From: Adineta ricciae
Lineage: Eukaryota; Rotifera; Eurotatoria; Adinetida; Adinetidae
DNA: 64,000 nucleotides
NCBI GenBank assembly: GCA_905250025.1
Contig: CAJNOJ010000010.1
Location: 610,964 to 674,963, forward strand
Direction: 5' to 3'
Shown: piece after piece, positions 23,201 to 34,808 of the stretch
Position numbering within the stretch: the stretch's first letter is position 1
How the letters are laid out: each line of letters opens with the position of its first letter
Program-made: the position numbers and the translations under genes
The notes under the pieces: generated by a model
The model's database searches: none
Told to the model about the DNA's origin: nothing
The model's input: the letters and a program-made list of their open reading frames with translations, nothing else

Positions 23201-26147
23201 TGATGGGAAGAAAATCGATTCGCGAAGAAAACAAATGAGAATAGCACGAACATAAATTGGAGGAGATAAATATATTTTCTTTCGAGAGAAAAACGACTAT
23301 GTTTATTTGTATTATATCGAACATTTCTTTGACAGTTGACAGTTTTGATAGGAGATTGTATTGCGTGAGAAAGAGGTTAACTGAACTTCTTAGGTACAGA
23401 ATGGGGTGCTAAAAGACATGCGAATTTCTCTTTTTCGTGCAATCGTATCTGAATGATTTGATTGTCTTGTGTTTTTTTTTCTTTCCTTCGTCGGTCTTCT
23501 TGTTTCTTGTTATAAAAAACGTAAGCATTGATGATGAAAGAAAGAAATTAATAATCTCCAGAGAAAATATCTCGCTGATTGATTTCTCTCTTGTGTATGT
23601 TTTATTTTCTTATTATACCATAAATTGATGCCTATGATGGATATTCATTTTCTCGGCAAGTAGCTCGACGACAAGTACGAATAGTTAATGTTTGTTTCCC
23701 GTCGATTAAAAGTAAATCGTTTGACTCCATTCTTTAAGAATCTTTTCTTGAGCGTTTTACTTCTTTTTATATTAATTCATTCTTCTTTTTCTAATAATTC
23801 TTTGCTCATGAAGATGTCTGAGAAAGATGTGCAAGCACTAATCATTTCGACACGAAAGACTTAATCTATTATTGAATACAAAAGAAAAGAACAGCTTGTA
23901 GTTAACGATTTGAGACTTCATTAGAGAAAGAAGAGAGAGAGAGTGAAACAGACAGCAAAAACGTGATCATTTTCTTTCACAACTCATGTCGATCTCCTGT
24001 TGTTGTGTTCGTGTATGCAAATAGCTTCTTCTTTTGTTTTTTTCTTGGGTTATAGGTATACTTTCTGTGGCACGAATTGATTGGTTTTTTTTGTTTTTTA
24101 GCAAGAATTGCTCAAGTCTCATCGACACTCGATGAGTGGTGTTGCTGATAGTGAACATGATGCGCGAAAGCGCAATATGAAAAGTATTAAAAGTCTTTGG
24201 CACGATGCGTTTCGTTCATTGAAAGCTCCTCTATCATCTTCAACAAGCTCGAGTGGTGGTGAAACGCGTTTGGTAAGTTCTTGAATAGATCTAGCCATAG
24301 TTTATTGACGGCAAATGTTTTCATAATCGATCTAATTAAGTCATTCATCATACAGCAACCGTATATAGAGACAAAAAACATCGAAATATATCAAAATAAA
24401 ATTTCCATAAATATAATCGAGTAACCGAGATCACATCCTGATAGACAAGACTTAATTAAGACTAAATGTGCGTATGCATTAGTAATAAAAAGCTAATGAT
24501 GTCGTTTTTTCTGTTACTGTTTCGGTTTTTCTCCCAATAAAAAGAAAACGAGAGGCAGAGAGAGAGAGAGAGACACGAGGAGTATAAGAAGATAAGATAA
24601 TGTGCTTCTGTCATCTATTTTATTAATTATAGAAAATGAGTTTTCATCATCACGATCATCATATTATGACTTAGTTAGAAAAGCGTCATTCGTTGATCTT
24701 CATTCTTCTAAGGTCATTAGCTATTGTTCTCTTTACAAAAACACGATAATCTTTGTTTCTCTTTGTCTATCATGCAATATTTACTCTCACTCTTCAGCTG
24801 CTACTTCTCCTTCTCCATCTCCTCTTCTTTTTTCTTTTTCGTCTCATTATTTTCTATCTCTCTTATTCGCGTATATCAGATTGCAAAATGTGTGTAGCAA
24901 AATTGTCTCTTGTTGTCGCCGTTCAGTTTACTTCCTGTTACTATCGTCTATTCAAATAAAGAGTTTGTAACTTTTCTCTTCTTTCCTCATTCTTCGTTGT
25001 TTCTCAGCTCTTAAAGAGAACAGAACTATTTTCTGATTTTCACGCTTGGCTATTTACGCATTAAACAACCTCTCATTAACTAAAAGATTCCCATAATGAA
25101 CACCTCACTAGTTACCGAAGAAACACAACAGCATTTACATGTTCCATCGCCCCCGACAAGTCGTATTCGATCGTTATCCTTGAAGCCTCAAGAGATTCGC
25201 CAAGACTATCCTCGACGTCAATCATCCACCGACATATGCTCATCTCCTGTGAAACGAACTGAATTATCAGCTGACACTAATCACCATGAACAAATAAGCA
25301 CCCCACCACCGAGACGATCATCAATTGCACGTTTTCAAAGACGTTTCACTGTCTTCTCCTATGAAGAGCAGCCGATGGCATCGAACCGACAACGCCGGAT
25401 GACCACCGGTCGGTTCTCGTTTTTCGATGACAAATCGAATTCCAATTTACTGAAAAACAAACGTCCCAGTGTTATATCGCACATGGTTGAGGTAGTAATC
25501 TAATAAATTTTGTTTCTGCCTGATAAATAAATGCGTGACAACATGAAGAGTTTACGAAGATTTTCTATCGTTGCGTGTAGTTATTAGGATAAAAATCTAG
25601 CGTGCTAGCATTTGTCACGTTTAATTATCACCATATTCTCTTCTTTTTCTAGTCATTTGTACGAAGATTTTCTTTGCGAAAAAAGAAAAGTAATAATCAT
25701 AATTCTGAACAAGGTAATAAACCATTTGCGTTTTCAATGATCTCTCGATTGCGAATATGAACTACTTATTTAGATGAAACTGTTATTGATCCGGTTTATG
25801 AAACATTGAAAACGGCAGCTGAGACGCGGAAAATGACATTAGCCAATTATTTGCAACAACGACAACAAATACTTAATAAACAGGGCTCATTGAATAGCCA
25901 AGGTTCATCCGAACCGGATATTCAGTCATCTCCGCGTACATCGCGACACGAAAGTCGAGCAGAAACTGATTTGTCACCAACAACATTAAAACCATCCTCA
26001 CATCAATCAGGACGACTGTCAATAGGTAAACGATCGAAATCAGTTCGACTTCCACACCTTACCGATAGAAACTCTCTTCCATCTCGATACATGTCATTCT
26101 ACAATCCTTCGACAGACGTGACTTTCGAATCGGGAACGAGTGTCTGA
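20256..26147 (+). CDS. F-BAR domain protein with long unstructured tail
   Basis: F-BAR proteins bind and bend membranes as dimers. Exons from 20256 to about 21270 encode an F-BAR-like helical domain: FTNQWAKICFLASSQLHQL, MYDLWESLLLESELESQ, LQEDYAKIYEECGV, then HNSYVLELTGVNSLRSKYQY with HVLPQLLQGMEQSQVEIIE. A second helical region follows (MNDWMKKKQQLRLLELEESV). After a 1.8-kb intron come SIKSLWHDAFRSLK and a basic, Ser-rich tail with repeated RRSS/RRMT-like sites. The gene ends in GTSV, a class I PDZ-ligand pattern. No SH3, SH2, kinase or RhoGAP domain is visible, so it does not fit FCHSD, FES/FER or srGAP cleanly. The exon at 25806-26147 (TVIDPVYETLKTAAETRK) may hold a further conserved motif. 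Large introns at 22286-24101 and 24273-25086 are unusual for this window. Confidence 0.7.
22286..24101 (+). other. Long intron of the F-BAR gene
   Basis: A 1.8-kb intron with a GTAAGT donor after GCGGCTCAG and a TTTTTTAG acceptor. It contains an (AT)n microsatellite at 22743-22761 and a GA-rich run near 23930. I see no coding frame with domain support. Its length stands out against the 50-70 bp norm here, so it could hold regulatory elements or an alternative promoter. Confidence 0.55.
22743..22761. repeat. (AT)n microsatellite
   Basis: About nine AT units inside the long F-BAR intron. Confidence 0.9.
24273..25086 (+). other. Second long intron of the F-BAR gene
   Basis: An 814-bp intron with donor GTAAGT after TTG and an acceptor AAAAG before ATTCCC. 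It has a GA simple repeat at about 24550-24575 and pyrimidine-rich sequence near 24800. No supported coding sequence. Confidence 0.5.
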
Positions 26148-27847
26148 AATCTCACCATCACGATTCTTCCTAGCATGTTCCATCAACGCTTTCCCTCTTT
26201 TTGTCTTTGGGTTTCCCCCCATTGATTTGCTGTGTTGTGTGTTTACAGATAATGCACGGATCACGAACTGCTAAAACCTGCATCGACTGACGCCTACTAC
26301 TTCTTGTCTATTTACAACAAAAGAAAACAAATTTACCAAAGTAAATCCAAACAAACTTTTCCCTGGTATGAAATGTGTGATTTCTATTGACAAGCAAACC
26401 AGCACACCTACACTTTCTGATCACTAATATCTTTCTTTTCTGTTTATCTCTTTCAACTGTGTATTGTGTACGTGTTTACGTTTTTAAAAAAACTCATATG
26501 TTGTATTGTAAATAGAGAGTGAATATTCGGTTTCCTTTTATTTTTCTGATTGTATTTGTTGTAATTGACAGTCTCTTTTGTTTTGTTTGAAAAAGAACAA
26601 TTCTATTCCGTTTTTTTTTATTTCATTAAATTTATCTTCGATGAAAACAATTCGATTATAAGAATGCAGTTACATTGCTGCTGGCAAAGATGATGGATGA
26701 TTCGAGATAGCGTTGGCTACGTTATGTAAACACGACTATTACAATTCTAAGAAGTTGCAGCTGTGATTGTAATCGATGAATGGATATTTGGAAAACATAC
26801 ACTGAAACAACACTCCGAAAAGATGTTGATGAGAAAGCTCGTATGGCTCAATGTTGTTTATTTATCATCCAAGATCGATTATAATAGACAGACACTCATC
26901 GGATACTGTTCATTACGTATAGAGAGTTAAGATCAGATTAGAAATAATGGTGTGTTATGAAGTAAAAGAGTGACCTTTGAAACAACCAGATCGATAAAGT
27001 AAATTAAAAGGTGAAGAGAATTGATAATTAAAAATTTATTCGCCAGTCCTTATGCATGGTTTCATAGGCATTCATTAATATTGATTACTCTTAATAAGCC
27101 GTGTTTTCTCATGTGATATATGAGCAAAATCTTGTCTTTTTTTGTCGAATAGATTTACATATGAATAGACTAAAAACAGAACTGAATACATACGTATTAC
27201 TACAAAAGATTATTAAATTGCTTTCGTTTTTGTTTTTTTAGTTGTCAACATTGACTATAAATATCTTCTGTTCATTGTCTCCGACGAACATGTCTTTTTA
27301 CTTAGATGTTCAGCGATCATAGGAACAAATACATTTGGAAAAGAATAAATGAAGGGAGCTAATTCTGCAAATGACTTCTCAACGAGATCAAATGTCATCG
27401 AAGTTGATTTGCGATAAACAGGTGCTCCATCTGTAGGGTCTTTGTTTCATTAGCTGTAGAATAACTAGTATTTTTTTATTGAAACATAGCTTTCTGAAAG
27501 AAACTGGTGCATATCAGCAACACCTGGATGTGTTTTTGTGTTTAAAGTTTATCAATAGCACACAGAAACGATGCGGTTTGGAATTTTTTAATTTTGTACG
27601 TAATATGTGAAGTTGGACTGTAAGCGTTAGGTACATTTTCTTTCTGTGCCCTTTGCATGAAAAAAAATCATGTGATACGTATTTTTCTTCTTTCTTTCCA
27701 TCCTTTGGACCGTTAGTAGTATATATATATATATATATCTCCAAACTTCGAGATGCGCTTTTCGTACGACGGAATTTGTGCAAAATTCATAGTAGAGGTG
27801 TGTATTTTACTTTGTAGATTTTGCTTTGATATTTACTGATCATAAAC
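26148..27847. other. Intergenic region
   Basis: Begins with the F-BAR 3'UTR. Nothing coding is supported. An AT microsatellite lies at 27719-27738. The end holds the fructose-bisphosphatase promoter, with no obvious TATA box. Confidence 0.4.
27719..27738. repeat. (AT)n microsatellite
   Basis: About nine to ten AT units, 110 bp before the fructose-bisphosphatase start codon. Confidence 0.9.
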
Positions 27848-29078
27848 ATGGATACTGAGTGTGTAACTGTAACAAGTTATGTTTTGGAACAAAAGAAAAA
27901 ATATCCCGGTGCTTCTGGTGAATTAACCATTCTTCTCAATGCATTGTTAACAGCTATTAAAGCTTGTGCAGCAGCTGTAAGAAAAGCCGGTATTGCGAAA
28001 CTGTAAGTTCGATGAAATATTCACCGTCAGAATCTATCTTTTCTTACAGATATGGCCTAGCTGGGTCATCGAATACAACCGGTGACGATCAAAAGAAACT
28101 AGATGTTCTCGCTAATGAACTTTTTATCAATATGTTAAAATCATCTTATACAGTCTATGCCATGGCATCCGAAGAAAACGAGAATTTGATCGAAGTGGAA
28201 GTTCCTAAACAGGTATAAAAGCAAATCGATATAAAATTTCATCTTTTTCAGTTTCGACTTTAGGGCAAATATATAATTTGTTTTGATCCTTTGGATGGTT
28301 CATCAAATATTGATTGTCTTGTAACGTAAGTGTCAAAATTTAATCGACTTAACTTATTCTATATGATTTGTTTAGCATTGGTTCAATTTTTGGCATATGG
28401 AAGAAACCAGATGATGTCAACACACCACTTCAATGCATCTTACAAAGTGGTGAACACTTACGCTATGCTGGCTATGCTGTGTACGGCTCAGCTTGTATGT
28501 TGGTTTTAGCTACGAGAGATGGTGTCAATGGATTTACACTCGATCCAGTACGTATAGAGATTTCCCATAGATTTCTATGCAATTGTGGTTGATTTTAGTC
28601 TATTGGAGAGTTCATTTTAACGGCACCAAATATGACGATGCCAAAATTGGGCGAAAAAGGTTCACAGAGAATTTATAGCATCAATGAAGGCTATGCAAAA
28701 TATTGGGATAAAGCAACAGCTGAATATGTGCAATCGAAAAAGTTTCCCGAGGGTAAAGAGAAACCGTTCGCCAATCGTTATGTTGGTTCAATGGTTGCCG
28801 ATGTTCATCGTACACTTCTCTACGGTGGTGTATTCATGTATCCCGGAACAAAAGAAGCTAAAGAAGGCAAAATCCGTTTATTATATGAAAGTATTCCAAT
28901 GTCTTTCGTAGTCGAAAAGGCTGGTGGTGCATCATCAAATGGTCAGCACTCGATTTTAAAAATTCAACCTCAGGCTATTCATCAACGTTCACCGGTATTT
29001 CTTGGTTATAAAGAAGAAATTGCCAAGATAGAAAAACTTTACGAACAGTATCCACGTGGCACATGGGCCTACGAATAG
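27848..29078 (+). CDS. FBP: Fructose-1,6-bisphosphatase
   Basis: FBP hydrolyses fructose-1,6-bisphosphate to fructose-6-phosphate, the committed cytosolic step of gluconeogenesis. Exon 1 (27848-28002) encodes [20 protein letters not shown] and [20 protein letters not shown], corresponding to the AMP-binding N-terminal region. Later exons carry the metal site [16 protein letters not shown], the substrate loop [18 protein letters not shown], and [10 protein letters not shown] near the C-terminus. The chain is close to the normal 335-340 residues and ends at TAG (29076-29078). Four short GT-AG introns interrupt it. All key acidic metal ligands I can identify are kept, so the enzyme looks functional. 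Confidence 0.97.
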
Positions 29079-29866
29079 ATCAATCGGACCTTTTCCTTTC
29101 AAATTGTTTTCGTAGTTTATACTTTTGGTGCTCCTTATTACTTTTATGCTATTATTCCATGTTTTCTATAAACTCTGATATCTCTTTCAATATATTAGCT
29201 CATGACGAACGATACTCCACTTCGTTTGGTAAACATAATACATAGACAACATTTTGAAGAGAATAATCCATATTCATACAGTACAACTTGTATTATCAAT
29301 AGACACATTCCGTCTTCTCCAGCTCGATTAACGCTACTGGAGTTTCATTTTCTGTTTGTACCTTTAGATATAATCAGTTGCTAAAACTCTTCTTTTTAAA
29401 TACGTCGATCAAACATGAACTCTCATCAACATGAGAAAAATGTTCGCATGATACTGTCTCTCTTTACGTATGTCATAAATAGACTTCCCATCTACAATGC
29501 GTTAAAATAAACTGGCATCTTTGTTAGACTCTCACTAGCGACTTGAAGAACGAAAGAAAAAAAAGAAGTTCTAGTGTTTTTTTTCTTCTTGTCGATAGGT
29601 GGCGTTTGATCAATATACACTTTGTTACTTGCAAAAAACCGATTCTACTTGATACATGTATGAACCAATCTACTCTGTCGTCTTGCAAAATCGAGATATC
29701 TTCGATAAAAGTTAAGCCTAAAGATCAACACTTCTACAATAGTTGTGTCTCTCCTGTTTTGCTTATGTTAATAGCATACGTGTATTTGCATTAGAAATAC
29801 ATTCCTGATATTTCATTATTCTAGATGTGAAATTTGTTTTTCTTATGATCTGTAAATAGACATTCG
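29079..29866. other. Intergenic region
   Basis: FBP 3'UTR and ULK3 upstream sequence. AAATAG ends 7 nt before the ULK3 ATG and could serve as an acceptor. No gene seen. Confidence 0.4.
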
Positions 29867-32147
29867 ATGACTAATCGACAGGAATCCCAACCGACCCCGA
29901 ATTTACCTGATTATGCATTTGGAGAACGGCTCGGAGCCGGAACATATGGTAAAAACATCTACAAATCGTTGATTTCATTTCGTACAACATCTTCTTCTAG
30001 GAACTGTATATAAAGCAAGATTGATATCAGTATGTTACCTTTCGAATTTTGCGCTGATCTCACCAATTGCTTTTGTTATTTAAATTCTAAAGAATATTTT
30101 ATCCAGACCAAGCTCAGCTGCATATAATCGGCCAACGAGTGCGCGTCCTACGAGTGCTCTGCCTGCCTTCTATGCTATCAAGTGTATCAGCCGAAAATCT
30201 TTAACAAAAACCACGGAAGATTTACTCATCAATGAAATTAAACTGCTCAAAGGTATTAAACATGAGCATATCGTCGAAATGTACGATTTCCAAGTAGGTA
30301 AAAACATGTTCTCCCTTCATATTGATATCATTGCTTTTTCAAAGTGGGATGAGAACTATATCTACATTATTATGGAGTATTGTGCTGGAGGTGATATGTC
30401 CATGTTCATACGTTCTCGGCAACTGTTATCTGAAGCACGTGTTCGGCCATTTGTTAAACAAATCGGTAGGATTCTGCAGCTATCTCTCACCATTTTCAAG
30501 TACTCTGTATGTTTTCTTTGTAGCAAAAGTGTTAAAATTTTTATATGAAAAGAACATTAGTCATATGGATTTAAAACCTGAAAATATTCTTTTGACGTCA
30601 GTGGAGAAGCCAATTTTAAAGATAGCAGGTATGAATATCTTGAGCGAAACGCAAAACGTTCTATAGACTACCGAGTACTGATTAGATTTTGGTGTGGCGC
30701 AATGTATTGGTAAAGATGGCAGTCGAAGTATACGTGGAACACTGATGTATATGGCTCCAGAAATACTTTCATCTCATCCATATGATAATCGAGTTGATCT
30801 TTGGTCAGTGGGAGTGATACTTTACGGTAAGTTCACTTTATTTTCTTTCACCACAAGTATCTATCAATTTCGTTAAAAGAATGTCTATTTGGTCGTCCAC
30901 TTTTTACTTTTACGACGATCCATGATCTTATTGATACAATCAAATCAGATACACCAATCGAAGTAAACTGTCTATTAAAACAATGCTCTCTTGATTGAAA
31001 AGTTTTATATGCGAATTTAGATTCCAAATGATGCTAGGATATCTCCAGAATGTCGAAGTTTACTTGAAGGTTTGTTACAACGTGATCCAAACCAACGAAT
31101 TAGTTTTGTCGAGTTTTTTCGTCATCCATTTATCTTCGCGGACCTCTCAGCTCAAATCGCACGAGCAGTGAGTGCTTCTTCTGTGCTGCTTCGATTTATC
31201 TGAACTTCTGCGGAATTAACTTAGGATGACTTTCTACAAAAAGCAATTCATTATGAACAATCAGGTGATTTACAAAAGGCTCTAGATTATCGTGTCAGAA
31301 CACTAGATGAATATGTCGCAATAACGAAAGGTATTCGGTAAACTGAATTATTGGAAAGAAGAAGACGATTGATTTCTTTTGGTAGTCGATGAGGATGCCG
31401 ATCGAAAACGAATATTTAAAATGAAAATAACACAAGGTGTCAGTGCTGCTGAAGATCTAAAAAAGCGGATTAGAGAAACAGTTACGAATTCAGGATTGAC
31501 GCCACCAGCAACAGCAAGTTTATCATCATCATCACTGTCACCACCAACAATCATGAATACGGATCCTCGTACGTTGACAGAAATACTCGTAGAACAAGTC
31601 AACTTACTTTATTATTTTAGTTGATTTAAACAATGATCAAGTACTTTTTGATGCCTATCAGAATTGTTTGAATGGCAATCAACTTGTATGTACGATCAAT
31701 CTCTTTTTTGCGAATGAGAAATTTGTGTTGTCGTGTAGGTGAATGCATTCCGATTTGCTCAAGCTTGTGAAGAGTATGAAAAAGGTTTAACTGTGATGTT
31801 TGGCGTAGCGCGAAGTATATCTATCTCTTTTACCTCCTTTCTTCATCTAAATCTGTCCTTTCTCTAGCGGAAATGGATCCTATGAAGAAGCAAATCCTAC
31901 GTGAAGTGGTAACACTTGATCAAAGCTCCCTTACGATTGTCTATCGATGCTTTCTTTCGTCTTGTACTAGATCACTCATTTCTTGAGCAAAGCTGAATCA
32001 GCAAAACAACGAAGTGAAACGCAACGAATCGATCTAGCTTTTCAGAAGATCAAAGAAGATTCAGCAAACGATGGTACGACCCCAGACGAAGTCCTAAACG
32101 ATGAAAAGAAACAATCAGCAGCAACTCAAACTTGTTGTTTACAGTGA
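29867..32147 (+). CDS. ULK3: Serine/threonine kinase ULK3
   Basis: ULK3 is an Atg1/ULK-family kinase that, in animals, acts in Hedgehog signalling (on GLI), autophagy and the ESCRT-III abscission checkpoint. The kinase domain shows the glycine loop GERLGAGTYGTVYKA, the VAIK-type lysine in FYAIKCISRKS, the hinge IIMEYCAGGDM, and the catalytic loop HMDLKPENILL. It also has DFGVAQ (split by an intron), the APE motif MAPEIL and DLWSVGVILYECLFGRPLF. HMD rather than HRD fits ULK3, whose human form has HLD. The C-terminal part has an MIT-like helical repeat (DFLQKAIHYEQSGDLQKALD) and a probable second one (DAYQNCLNGNQLV and following). This supports ULK3 over ULK1/2/4. It has about ten short introns and ends with TGA at 32145-32147. 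Confidence 0.88.
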
Positions 32148-32471
32148 TTTCTTTGTTTTCTTTCTTTGAATATTTTATATTTGATTACAAAAGAGATTAT
32201 ATAGAATGGTTTCACGAAGTACGAGATGCAAAAATAAATTCGAATTGATATTTATATGTTCAATAAAACATCATTTTATTATTCGAACTTTTCAAATGTT
32301 CAGCGATACTATTTTTTGTTCGAACAAAATCACAGATATCCTTCGAGAGAGTTGCGATTTGAAAAATGAGAACGAACAAAGTTTACGATCTTATTTACCT
32401 TGAATACATTATCTATGTAGAACATATACTGAAGTACACCCGAGTAAAACAAAGGTAAATAATCATCAAGA
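32148..32471. other. Intergenic, ULK3 to peptidase
   Basis: AT-rich spacer of 324 bp with an AATAAA at about 32262. No gene seen. Confidence 0.4.
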
Positions 32472-34370
32472 ATGTTGTTGATCTACACAAGTATCCTAGT
32501 TTTGTTCTTCTTGAAAACGAGTATTTCGACTATTACTTCACTATCTTCTTATGTGTCCATCGAGAAACACTATTTATTACCAATTATATCCGGTGATGAT
32601 CAACATATTCCACATTATACTGGTTGTAAACCAACTGATTTAGCATTTGATTCATGTAATCCAAATGAACCAATTCAAATTGACCTTCCTGAATCATTAA
32701 AATCGTGTGGAAACAATCAAATCCAATCCATTATCAAACAGCAACAAGGGCCAAGAATAAAATTCATTGAATTATGGCCAAGTCTCGGTGGCTATGGATT
32801 CTATACATGGGTATATGCGCGTGCGTTGATCAATGAAACACAATGGATATGGTTCAATTCTTCGTCGATCATTTTAGAATCAGCAGTAAATTCTCCATTG
32901 AATTCGTCTGAGTATCCCGAACCATATTTTCCTCAACTGCTCGTGACATCGAATCCCAGCGATAATTTCGACATCTTCGCTGATATGTTACAATATTCAA
33001 ATTTGACGCAAAAGCCTCTCTTTGGGGACTGTTTATGGACATCGATTAATTATACAAACTCGTTGATTGAAAAGCAAACAGCGACGATCTATCCAAGTTG
33101 GTTGCCATTCGAAGAAAAAGATGCTATCAAACAAGATCAAAGACATAACATATGTGTTTTATTACCACAACCAGCTCGACTCAATGGTAAATCGTATACA
33201 TTATTTGTGAGCATCGGAGAGAATAATGAGGTCAATTGGCCGTCAAACATTCGATGGTATAATGTTTCTCCACCTTCAGCAAATGAAATAGATCAAATGA
33301 AGCCAAAATCTGACGATTGGTATAGAAATCTTCACTGGTCACATACATTTACTACAGATTGGAAATTTGATATGTATCAATTTAGTGGAAATCAATTGAT
33401 AGAATCGGAAAATAAAACAAAACTAAGTTTCACTCGGAAATCATCCGTTCAGCCTGATAATCAATTATTAGATTTGATTGATTATCTCGTCGAACGATAT
33501 ACAAAAATGAATGTTGAAACAAGAAAACAAACGTTTCTCTGGCGAAACATTACTCAAGCAAATCTAATTGCTATTCTTCCAGCTGGTGGAAAGCTCAAAT
33601 GCCGTGAACCTGTTGTTTTCTTTGATCATATTGATACGGCATTTGAGAAAGATACTTTCTATAATACAGGTAAACGGCAAACAACTCCCGGTGCCGATGA
33701 TAATGTCAGCGGTCTGGTAGCATTACTTCAATCGATATCTATTTTGAAAGAAAGTCAACGAACAGCTTGTAGAGATATTTGGTTAGTACATTTAACTGGT
33801 GAAGAGTATCCAGCTGCTAGTTTAGGTATTGTTTATTTTCTTCAGCAACTATTAGTTACAAAACAACCGATTTATATTGGTGTCATTGTTGATATGATTA
33901 GTCATCGAGTCAATCGAACTGATCCAATCGTTCAGGTAAGTCCAGGTGATACAACAAAATCAGTCGTATCAGCAAAACTAGCACTTGATTATGTTTATCC
34001 TATGATTCAAAACGATTTGATTTTAAAGAATTTAACACCTGTATTACGTTTATGGAATGATCCATATTCTTATTTATACAATACTGACGGTGTCAGACTT
34101 GTTGAATATGGATTTTCATGCATTCTATTTAATGAACATATCAACTATCACGAATATTATCGACGTACGGGTTACCATGATACAAAAGATACAGTTGATT
34201 TAATCGATTTTGAATACGGACAGACACTTTCACAATATGCTATAGCCACAGTAGCAATGTTAGCCCACGCTGACTGTCAATCATTATCCGTTGTAAACGG
34301 TATTAACTTATTCTTACTAGCATTGCTCGTATCATTTACTTTTATACAGAACTTTATCTGTTCGAAGTAG
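32472..34370 (+). CDS. Secreted or membrane-tethered M28-type zinc peptidase, intronless
   Basis: A 632-residue single-exon protein. Residues 1-20 form a signal peptide (LLIYTSILVLFFLKTSIS). The catalytic half shows the di-zinc M28 pattern in order: His in FFDHIDTAF (about 383), Asp in PGADDNVSGL (about 406), Glu-Glu in TGEEYPA (about 441), Asp in VIVDMISHR (about 472), and His in GYHDTKDTVD (about 567). The last 20 residues are hydrophobic (FLLALLVSFTFIQNF) followed by a short basic end, suggesting a GPI signal or a tail anchor. Several N-x-S/T sites lie in the N-terminal half. The substrate is unknown; M28 enzymes are aminopeptidases or carboxypeptidases, and glutaminyl cyclases share the fold. 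Lack of introns over 1.9 kb among intron-rich genes suggests horizontal or retroposed origin. Confidence 0.75.
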   Translation: MLLIYTSILVLFFLKTSISTITSLSSYVSIEKHYLLPIISGDDQHIPHYTGCKPTDLAFDSCNPNEPIQIDLPESLKSCGNNQIQSIIKQQQGPRIKFIELWPSLGGYGFYTWVYARALINETQWIWFNSSSIILESAVNSPLNSSEYPEPYFPQLLVTSNPSDNFDIFADMLQYSNLTQKPLFGDCLWTSINYTNSLIEKQTATIYPSWLPFEEKDAIKQDQRHNICVLLPQPARLNGKSYTLFVSIGENNEVNWPSNIRWYNVSPPSANEIDQMKPKSDDWYRNLHWSHTFTTDWKFDMYQFSGNQLIESENKTKLSFTRKSSVQPDNQLLDLIDYLVERYTKMNVETRKQTFLWRNITQANLIAILPAGGKLKCREPVVFFDHIDTAFEKDTFYNTGKRQTTPGADDNVSGLVALLQSISILKESQRTACRDIWLVHLTGEEYPAASLGIVYFLQQLLVTKQPIYIGVIVDMISHRVNRTDPIVQVSPGDTTKSVVSAKLALDYVYPMIQNDLILKNLTPVLRLWNDPYSYLYNTDGVRLVEYGFSCILFNEHINYHEYYRRTGYHDTKDTVDLIDFEYGQTLSQYAIATVAMLAHADCQSLSVVNGINLFLLALLVSFTFIQNFICSK

Positions 34371-34808
34371 TGCAGTAACATTGAACTGTTGAAAGCAGAG
34401 TTTTTTTGTATTGAGCTACCTTCGAGCAATGTCGTTCTCTTGTCCGTACTCATGAATAAAGTGCATTACCACTGCGTAGTGCTGATATTGAGAGGGTAAT
34501 ATTAATGTCAACTACAGATGAAATTCCTCTGATGATAACGAGCATCAATCTGAAGTTGAACATGGAGAAGTAACACACCGACATCCCGACTCGCTTTTGC
34601 AGGAATGTTTTCAATACATATCAGATACAAGTAATTTATATGTAGACTATTGCAACATAGGTTATATATTATACTCTCTATAAATAAAGTCAGTTTTTAC
34701 ATATTGAATAACAATAATACACAATAACATGAAAAAACAAAGAAAAATATACGTATAGATTCGTTTTTGTTCAAATACGGAGATAGTTTGACACGAATAG
34801 AAGTCTTC
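34371..34808. other. Intergenic between convergent genes
   Basis: 3'UTRs of the M28 peptidase (plus) and ING (minus). An AATAAA-like signal is near 34682. No gene seen. Confidence 0.4.

Noticed and set aside
22031..24381. Several 60-120 codon frames inside the F-BAR introns
   Set aside because: They lie within introns flanked by in-phase exons, are low-complexity (Phe/Ser/Leu from pyrimidine runs) and have no recognisable domain.
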